From contig CAZCFQ010000058.1 in NCBI GenBank assembly GCA_964497955.1, positions 1 through 11,578 on the forward strand: DNA of 11,578 nt, read 5' to 3'. This DNA is from PWPR01 sp964497955. GTDB taxonomy: Bacteria; Bacillota; UBA994; PWPR01. The notes beneath the pieces were generated by a model. The model saw only the letters and a list, made by a program, of their open reading frames with translations. It was not told the DNA's origin and did not search any database. Both the position numbers and the translations under genes were made by a program. Of the stretch, positions 7,071-11,578 are shown piece by piece. Positions within the stretch are counted from its first letter, which is position 1. Each line of letters opens with the position of its first letter.

Positions 7071-8258
7071 TTGAAAAAACTTACTGAAAGAACAAAACGT
7101 CTTTCTCCTTCTATGACTTTAGCTATTAGTGCTAAATTTAAAGAATTAGTGAGAGAAGGAAAAGATGCTATTAACTTTAGTGTTGGTGAACCAGATTTTA
7201 ATACACCTCAACACATATGTGACGCTGCAATAGAAGCAATTAATAGTGGATTTACAAAATACACTACTGCAAGTGGAATTCCTGAGTTAAAAGAAGCAAT
7301 CTGTAAAAAATTGAAAAGAGATAATAACTTAGATTATACAACAAAAAATATCATAGTTGGTACAGGAGCTAAACAACCTTTATTCAATGCATTCTTAACT
7401 TTATGTGAAGAAGGCGATGAAGTTTTAGTACCTGCTCCATACTGGGTAAGTTACAGTGAAATGGTAAAAGTAACTGATGCTACTCCAGTTTATATTGAGT
7501 GTCCTGAGGATAATGATTTTAAACTTAAAATTGAAGATTTAGAGAATGCTATTACTGAAAATACAAAATGTATGATTTTTAATAGCCCAGGAAATCCTAC
7601 AGGAACTGTCTATAATGAAGAAGAGCTTAGAGCGATTGCAGATTTAGCTGTCAAATATGACTTTTATATAATTTCTGATGAAATATATGAAAAGTTAATC
7701 TATGATGGATTAGAGCATGTGTCTATTGCCTCGTTTAATGAAGATATCAAAAACCGAACTGTTGTAATTAATGGTATGTCAAAAGCTTATGCTATGACAG
7801 GGTGGAGATTAGGATACGCTGCCGCTAGTGTAGAAATCATTGCTGCTATGAATAAAATACAAGGGCATAGTACATCAAACCCAACTTCTTTTGTACAGAA
7901 AGGTGCGTTAGCTGCATTAGAAGGTTCTGAAGAATCAGTTATTGCTATGAGAGAGCAATTTGATAAAAGAAGACAATATATGGTAGAAACAATTAACAAC
8001 ATGAATAATGTTAGTTGTAGAAAACCAGGTGGAGCTTTCTATGTAATGATGAATATCAAAGAATTGTTTGGAAAAGAAATTCAAGGTAAAGTTATCAATA
8101 ATAGTATGGATTTCGCTACTCATTTAATTGAAACTGCTCATGTAGCTACTGTTCCAGGATCCGCTTTTGGTATGGAAGGCTTTGTCAGACTTAGTTATGC
8201 TAACTCTATGGAAAACATTGAAGAAGGTCTTAGTAGGATAGCAGAATTTGTTAAATAA
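7071..8258 (+). CDS. aspB: Aspartate aminotransferase (class I PLP-dependent, AspB-like)
   Basis: The enzyme should interconvert aspartate plus 2-oxoglutarate with oxaloacetate plus glutamate, using pyridoxal phosphate in the cytoplasm. The 395 residues closely follow Bacillus AspB. Recognisable parts are SVGEPDFNTPQHI from residue 37, SPGNPTG at 172-178 (N175 contacts the cofactor), SDEIYE at 202-207 (D203 and Y206 contact the cofactor), the Schiff-base lysine K238 in GMSKAYAMTGWRLGY, and R373 in VRLSYANS, which binds the substrate alpha-carboxylate. The start codon is TTG, chosen because AAGGGAGG at 7054-7061 sits nine bases upstream and the protein opens like its homologues. Related aminotransferases of this subgroup can also act on other amino acids, so exact substrate range is inferred. 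A terminator follows directly, so the gene seems monocistronic. Confidence 0.93.
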   Translation: MKKLTERTKRLSPSMTLAISAKFKELVREGKDAINFSVGEPDFNTPQHICDAAIEAINSGFTKYTTASGIPELKEAICKKLKRDNNLDYTTKNIIVGTGAKQPLFNAFLTLCEEGDEVLVPAPYWVSYSEMVKVTDATPVYIECPEDNDFKLKIEDLENAITENTKCMIFNSPGNPTGTVYNEEELRAIADLAVKYDFYIISDEIYEKLIYDGLEHVSIASFNEDIKNRTVVINGMSKAYAMTGWRLGYAAASVEIIAAMNKIQGHSTSNPTSFVQKGALAALEGSEESVIAMREQFDKRRQYMVETINNMNNVSCRKPGGAFYVMMNIKELFGKEIQGKVINNSMDFATHLIETAHVATVPGSAFGMEGFVRLSYANSMENIEEGLSRIAEFVK

Positions 8259-8264
8259 TTTGAT

Positions 8265-8290
8265 AGAGGCTTTTATAGCCTCTTTTTTAT
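8265..8290 (+). terminator. Intrinsic terminator after aspB
   Basis: AGAGGC (8265-8270) pairs with GCCTCT (8278-8283) around a TTTTATA loop. A run of T follows (TTTTTTATTTT), starting seven bases after the aspB stop. Confidence 0.85.
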
Positions 8291-8291
8291 T

Positions 8292-8321
8292 TTAAAAAGA
8301 ATTAATTTTTTATGATATAAT
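8292..8321 (+). promoter_or_regulatory. Extended -10 promoter for the glycosyltransferase operon
   Basis: TGATATAAT at 8313-8321 is a perfect extended -10 element (TGnTATAAT). TTAAAA at 8292-8297 is a weak -35 at 18-base spacing. Initiation near 8328 would give a leader of about 32 bases with AGGTGA at 8348-8353 as the ribosome binding site. A perfect TTGACA at 8321-8326 lies too close to the gene to be the main -35 box. Confidence 0.55.
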
Positions 8322-8359
8322 TGACATGTTGTTAACAAACAAAATATAGGTGAAATTAC

Positions 8360-9106
8360 ATGAAGAAAAAAGTAGTTATTATTTTGCTTTCACTTTTAAT
8401 TTTCTTTTTACTAAATTCTTCAATTATATTTTTCACAGCATACCTAAGACCATTGCCTGAACCTATGTTCCCAGAAGTTTTAAATCATACCAAAGTTAAT
8501 GGTACTTTAGTAGAACTGAATGAACCTCAAGTAACGAAAATGGTTAAATTTGAAGAAATCTCTTCAAATTTTACTAAAGCTGTAGTCGCTATCGAAGATC
8601 ACAGGTTTTATGAACACAACGGAGTTGATATAATTGGCATTTTCAGAGCCTTTTTAAGTAATGTAAGATCTGGCGATATAGTCGGTTCTGGCGGTAGTAC
8701 AATAACACAACAATTTGCTAGAAATGCATATCCATTTTTAGGACAAGAGAAACTCTTGTCTAGAAAAATAGCTGAAGCAGCTGTAGCTATTAGGTTAGAA
8801 AGGGTTTATTCAAAAGAAGAAATATTAGAATTTTATTGCAATATAATCTATGTTGGACATGGCTTATATGGAATAGAATCTGCTGCAAATTACTATTTTG
8901 GTAAAACAGCAAGTGAGCTATCGCTTAACGAAGCTGCTACTATTGCTGGTTTGCTAAAAAGTCCTGGTTATTACTCTCCTTATGTTTCTATGAGTACTGC
9001 GATTAAAAATAGAAACACTGTATTAAGACGCATGTCAGATCTTGGAGAGATTACATCGGAAGTTGCTAGTGAAGAATCAGAAAAGGAAATTAACTTAGCC
9101 AGATAA
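8360..9106 (+). CDS. Monofunctional peptidoglycan glycosyltransferase (GT51)
   Basis: This protein polymerises lipid II into glycan strands at the outer face of the membrane. A single N-terminal membrane anchor spans residues 5-28. The GT51 domain follows: AIEDHRFYEHNGVD at 77-90 with catalytic E79 (EDxxFxxH form), GGSTITQQFARN at 111-122, KIAEAAVAIRLER from 136 with E139 as the second conserved glutamate, then SKEEILEFYCNIIYVGHGLY at 151-170, and AANYYFGK at 175-182. The protein ends at residue 248, shortly after GLLKSPGYYSPY, with no penicillin-binding transpeptidase domain. The length matches known monofunctional enzymes (MtgA or staphylococcal Mgt type), so it is not obviously a truncated class A PBP, and the bases after the stop show no continuing domain. 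ATG 8360 has AGGTGA with six-base spacing. It probably begins a three-gene unit. Confidence 0.93.
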   Translation: MKKKVVIILLSLLIFFLLNSSIIFFTAYLRPLPEPMFPEVLNHTKVNGTLVELNEPQVTKMVKFEEISSNFTKAVVAIEDHRFYEHNGVDIIGIFRAFLSNVRSGDIVGSGGSTITQQFARNAYPFLGQEKLLSRKIAEAAVAIRLERVYSKEEILEFYCNIIYVGHGLYGIESAANYYFGKTASELSLNEAATIAGLLKSPGYYSPYVSMSTAIKNRNTVLRRMSDLGEITSEVASEESEKEINLAR

Positions 9107-9133
9107 GGATTATGGGTTGCCTTAACTAACCTA

Positions 9134-9168
9134 AATACTTATATAAGGAGAATAAGTATTATACTTAT
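9134..9168 (+). promoter_or_regulatory. Mutually exclusive hairpins before the exonuclease start
   Basis: AATACTTAT (9134-9142) can pair with ATAAGTATT (9152-9160), a 9 bp stem whose loop ATAAGGAGA contains the only Shine-Dalgarno-like sequence. The same ATAAGTA can instead pair with TACTTAT at 9162-9168 (7 bp, TTA loop). ATACTTATAT is therefore a direct repeat (9135-9144 and 9161-9170) flanking its own complement. The second fold would bring AAGGAG effectively to about 12 bases from the ATG at 9180, against 29 bases unfolded. Both stems are AT-only or nearly so and weak. A leaky terminator is another reading, since ATTTTT follows. Confidence 0.4.
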
Positions 9169-9179
9169 ATATTTTTAAT

Positions 9180-9734
9180 ATGGACTTTGTCGCAATAGAT
9201 TTTGAAACTGCCAACAATAAAGCTTCAAGTGCTTGTGCTTTAGGGCTTGCAATCGTAAGTAATGGGGTTATTGTAGATAATCCTAGTTGGTTAATAAAAC
9301 CAAAGCCTTTATACTTTGAGCCTTTTAATATAAGAATACATGGTATTAATGAATATAAAGTTAAAAATGTACCTACGTTTAGAGAGTTGTGGCCAGAGAT
9401 ATATTTATATTTAGAAAATAAAATTTTAGTAGCACACTCTGCTGCTTTTGATGTAAGAGTTCTCTATTCAACATTAGGCACACAAAACATTATACCGCCA
9501 CCATATGAATATGCATGTTCTCTTAAAGTATCGAGGAAAGTATGGCCCTTTCTAAGCAGACATGGGTTAGACAATGTAGCTAATTACTTAAACTTGAACT
9601 TCAAACATCACGATGCAAGTGAAGATGCTTATGCAAGTGCTCATATTATTCTTGAAGCAGCTAAATCACTTGAAGTTAATAATATGTATGATTTATACAA
9701 TAAAATTGGTTATAATATAACCACTACTTATTAA
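9180..9734 (+). CDS. DnaQ-like DEDDh 3'-5' exonuclease
   Basis: This 184-residue protein is a single exonuclease domain of the DEDDh class, the fold of the DNA polymerase III epsilon subunit. ExoI holds D7 and E9 (AIDFETAN), ExoII holds D91 (HSAAFDVRVL), and ExoIII holds H144 and D149 (HHDASEDA). The full two-metal catalytic set is thus present. No polymerase, helicase or BRCT domain is attached, and it is shorter than epsilon proteins with a polymerase-binding tail, so it is likely a stand-alone nuclease for DNA or RNA of unknown target. ATG 9180 is right because the protein opens directly with the ExoI strand, as in homologues, and no other normal start codon lies in frame back to a stop at 9153. 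There is no normally spaced ribosome binding site. The pepV gene follows 19 bases later. Confidence 0.88.
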   Translation: MDFVAIDFETANNKASSACALGLAIVSNGVIVDNPSWLIKPKPLYFEPFNIRIHGINEYKVKNVPTFRELWPEIYLYLENKILVAHSAAFDVRVLYSTLGTQNIIPPPYEYACSLKVSRKVWPFLSRHGLDNVANYLNLNFKHHDASEDAYASAHIILEAAKSLEVNNMYDLYNKIGYNITTTY

Positions 9735-9753
9735 AAGAAAGATGAGGGGAATT

Positions 9754-11157
9754 ATGGAAAAACTAGACAAGCTTATTGATTCTTACAAGGATCAAATAGT
9801 AGAGAATATCCAAAGACTAGTTAAAGTTAAAAGTGTAAGAGAAGAACCCGTTGGAGATATGCCTTTTGGTAAAGGTGTTCAAAATGCATTGGAAGAAGCA
9901 TTGAAATTATCTGAAGAACTTGGTTTTGAAACTAAAAATATAGATAATTATGTAGGTGAAGCTACTTATGGAGAAGGAGAAAAGGAAATAGCACTAATTG
10001 CACACTTAGATGTAGTCCCTGAAGGCAATGGATGGACTTACCCTCCATACAGTGCTACTTATAAGGATGGTGTCATCTATGGGCGAGGTGTAAGCGATAA
10101 TAAAGGTCCAGCTATTATGGCTTTATTTGCTATTAAAGCTTTAGTGGACTCTGGAGAACCAATTAATAGAAAGCTTAAAGTATTGTTTGGTACAAATGAA
10201 GAGTCTGGTATGGAAGATTTAAAGTATTACGCAAAAAATGTAAAAACTCCTGATCTTTCCCTCGTGCCTGATGCTTCGTTTCCAGTAGTTAAGGGCGAAA
10301 AAGGTATTATGACTTTTAAATTCCAAACTATTTTTAATGATAAAAAGTTAACAAAAGAGATTAAAGTTGTTTCTGGTAATGCAGGTAATGCAGTAAACTC
10401 TGTACCTGATTATGCAGAAATCATATTAGAGACTGAAAATATAAACTTAATAATAGATGTAATTGACTTATATAATTCAGAAAATGAAGACAAGATAGAG
10501 TATGAAGTAGAGAATAGCGAAGTTAAGTTAGTTGCAAGAGGTACCTCTGCACATGGCAGCAGACCTGAAACTGGCAAAAATGCAATGTCAATATTATTTA
10601 CTGCAATAGAACCTGTTATTGAAAATTCTGAATTACCAATTGCAAAATTCATCAAATTTTATATCGAAAAAATAGCTTTTGCACATCATGGTGAGAAAGT
10701 GGGCTGTGGATTTGAAGATGAAGAGTCTGGTAAACTTGCTTTTAATCCTGGCTTGATGAGTATTGTAGAAAATGCGATTGAGGTTTCAGTTAACATTAGA
10801 TTCCCAATTACTTATACTGCAACTCAAGTATATGATGGAATGCGTAAAGAGATAATTGGCATACCTGTGACTTTAATTGAAGGGTCTGATAGTAAACCTT
10901 ATTACTACCCTGATGATCATCCAGTTATAGAAGGGTTAATGGAGGTATATAAAGAGTACACAGATGATACAGATTCTAAGCCTCTTGTTTTAGGAGGAGG
11001 CACCTACTCTAGAGTTATAGATAATTCTGTTACCTTTGGTCCAGGGTTTAACTGGAGCCAAAGTAATGCACATAAACCGGATGAACAAGCAAAAATAGAA
11101 GATATATTATTGGCAACAAAGATATATGCAACAGCTCTTTATAGATTAACAAGGTAA
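9754..11157 (+). CDS. pepV: PepV-type dipeptidase (M20 metallopeptidase)
   Basis: PepV cleaves dipeptides (Xaa-His and many others) in the cytoplasm at the end of peptide use. M20 zinc-site residues are H84 and D86 (AHLDVVPEG), bridging D115 (GRGVSDNKGP), catalytic base E149 with E150 (TNEESGMED), D173 (VPDASFPV) and H440 (SNAHKPDEQ). H267 in SAHGSRPETG is the lid-domain histidine thought to help substrate binding. The length of 467 aa fits PepV. An in-frame ATG at 9742 would add four residues, but I prefer 9754 because GAGGGG at 9745-9749 lies just before it and homologues start near MEKLDKLI. It probably shares a transcript with the exonuclease and glycosyltransferase genes. Exact substrate preference is inferred from the family. 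Confidence 0.93.
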   Translation: MEKLDKLIDSYKDQIVENIQRLVKVKSVREEPVGDMPFGKGVQNALEEALKLSEELGFETKNIDNYVGEATYGEGEKEIALIAHLDVVPEGNGWTYPPYSATYKDGVIYGRGVSDNKGPAIMALFAIKALVDSGEPINRKLKVLFGTNEESGMEDLKYYAKNVKTPDLSLVPDASFPVVKGEKGIMTFKFQTIFNDKKLTKEIKVVSGNAGNAVNSVPDYAEIILETENINLIIDVIDLYNSENEDKIEYEVENSEVKLVARGTSAHGSRPETGKNAMSILFTAIEPVIENSELPIAKFIKFYIEKIAFAHHGEKVGCGFEDEESGKLAFNPGLMSIVENAIEVSVNIRFPITYTATQVYDGMRKEIIGIPVTLIEGSDSKPYYYPDDHPVIEGLMEVYKEYTDDTDSKPLVLGGGTYSRVIDNSVTFGPGFNWSQSNAHKPDEQAKIEDILLATKIYATALYRLTR

Positions 11158-11160
11158 ATT

Positions 11161-11192
11161 TCAAAAGGCATCAGCTTCCTAGCTGATGCCTT
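11161..11192. terminator. Bidirectional terminator between pepV and the ABC-F gene
   Basis: AAGGCATCAGCT (11165-11176) and AGCTGATGCCTT (11181-11192) form a perfect 12 bp stem with a TCCT loop. On the - strand the stem runs into TTTT then GAAATTT. On the + strand there is no clear T tract (TTAATGCTAT). It lies between two convergent genes and best fits the - strand gene, while still likely to end pepV transcription. Confidence 0.75.
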
Positions 11193-11196
11193 AATG

Positions 11197-11578
11197 CTAT
11201 CCTAATAACTCTTTTTTTTCTAGCTTCTCAAAAAGAATCATATGTGACAAAAGTTCTTCCTCTAACTTCTCTTTACGCTCAAATAATTCTTGCAACTTTT
11301 CTAAATTCTTCTCTTTTCTTAGCATATTTTCAATAGCTAATATTTCTTTTTCACACTCATCAATATTATTCTTACATTCTTCAAATTTTCTTTGGCGCTT
11401 TCTAATTAAACGATCTTGTTCTTTCTTTCTTTGATAAGCTAGTTTACCCTCTAAATTTAAATCCTTATCTTCGATGATATACTTGTTTAAATACCTATCT
11501 CTTTTTTTTTGCCAAAATTCATAACCACCATGATACAATCTTAGAAATTCAGGTTGTATTTCAATTATTTTGTTGCCA
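11197..11578 (-). CDS. ABC-F type ATPase, C-terminal fragment (cut by window edge)
   Basis: The reading frame is open to the right edge, so an apparent start at TTG 11538 is not real. The visible residues begin GNKIIEIQPEFLRLYHGGYE followed by FWQKKRDRYLNKY. This resembles the stretch after the second ATPase cassette of ABC-F proteins (usual pattern NKIIEI-GKL--Y-GNYSYYLEKK). The rest is highly charged and almost certainly coiled coil, with repeated Lys/Glu heptads (for example RKRQRKFEECKNNIDECEKE, then EKLQELFERKEKLEEELL), like the C-terminal extension of many ABC-F members. ABC-F proteins bind ribosomes rather than transport; some confer antibiotic resistance and others tune translation. 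Walker and signature motifs lie outside the window, so the class cannot be set. The gene ends with TAG (complement of 11197-11199). Confidence 0.7.
   Translation of the reverse strand, partial: GNKIIEIQPEFLRLYHGGYEFWQKKRDRYLNKYIIEDKDLNLEGKLAYQRKKEQDRLIRKRQRKFEECKNNIDECEKEILAIENMLRKEKNLEKLQELFERKEKLEEELLSHMILFEKLEKKELLG

Noticed and set aside
7787..8123. Two overlapping - strand open frames inside aspB
   Set aside because: Both lie fully within the aminotransferase gene and overlap each other in different frames; no start signal is seen.
8321..8350. A perfect TTGACA at 8321-8326 with TATAGG at 8345-8350 as the glycosyltransferase promoter
   Set aside because: Transcription would begin near 8357, downstream of the ribosome binding site at 8348-8353. 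The extended -10 TGATATAAT upstream is a better fit.
8360..9106. The glycosyltransferase as a truncated bifunctional class A PBP
   Set aside because: The length and ending fit known monofunctional enzymes, and the 73 bases that follow show no remnant of a transpeptidase domain.
10410..10655. An 81-codon open frame on the - strand inside pepV
   Set aside because: It is antisense to conserved PepV sequence, including the SAHGSRPETG motif, and has no ribosome binding site.
1..11578. Mobile elements, CRISPR arrays, tRNA or rRNA genes, or phage genes
   Set aside because: No repeat arrays, transposase-like proteins, terminal repeats, cloverleaf sequences or rRNA signatures were seen on reading both strands.

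Overview
The window is AT-rich DNA from a low-GC Firmicute, most likely of the Clostridia or a related group. The evidence is the base composition, strong AGGAGG-type ribosome binding sites, a T-box leader in front of serS, a TTG start codon, and Firmicute-type families (DegV, DUF975, PepV, AspB-like aminotransferase, ABC-F). The exact taxon cannot be read from the sequence. No mobile element, CRISPR array, tRNA or rRNA was seen. This looks like an ordinary chromosomal housekeeping region, and I found no convincing new multi-gene system.

Left part (1-4010, + strand): the 3' end of a cyclase-family hydrolase closes with a palindromic hairpin. A promoter then leads into tldD and tldE, the two subunits of the TldD/TldE metalloprotease, which overlap and look translationally coupled. 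A DegV-family lipid-binding protein follows 20 bases later and ends at a strong terminator. A separate DUF1361 membrane protein gene (4077-4739) comes next.

Middle (4738-6965, - strand): seryl-tRNA synthetase and a DUF975 membrane protein form a two-gene operon read leftwards. It sits behind a T-box riboswitch whose specifier codon reads AGC (serine), so both genes should be induced when charged tRNA-Ser runs low. A hairpin at 4738-4759 lies between the convergent DUF1361 and DUF975 genes and can serve both.

Right part (7071-11157, + strand): an aspartate aminotransferase with its own terminator is followed by a probable operon of a monofunctional peptidoglycan glycosyltransferase, a DnaQ-like DEDDh exonuclease and a PepV-type M20 dipeptidase. 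The exonuclease lacks a normally spaced Shine-Dalgarno sequence. The only candidate lies 29 bases upstream, next to two mutually exclusive AT-rich hairpins, and this is the most curious non-coding structure here. The right edge cuts a - strand gene whose visible part resembles the C-terminus of an ABC-F ATPase.

In functional terms the region combines peptide and protein turnover (TldD/TldE, PepV), amino-acid and translation supply (AspB, SerS), cell-envelope work (glycosyltransferase, DUF975, DUF1361, DegV) and a nuclease.
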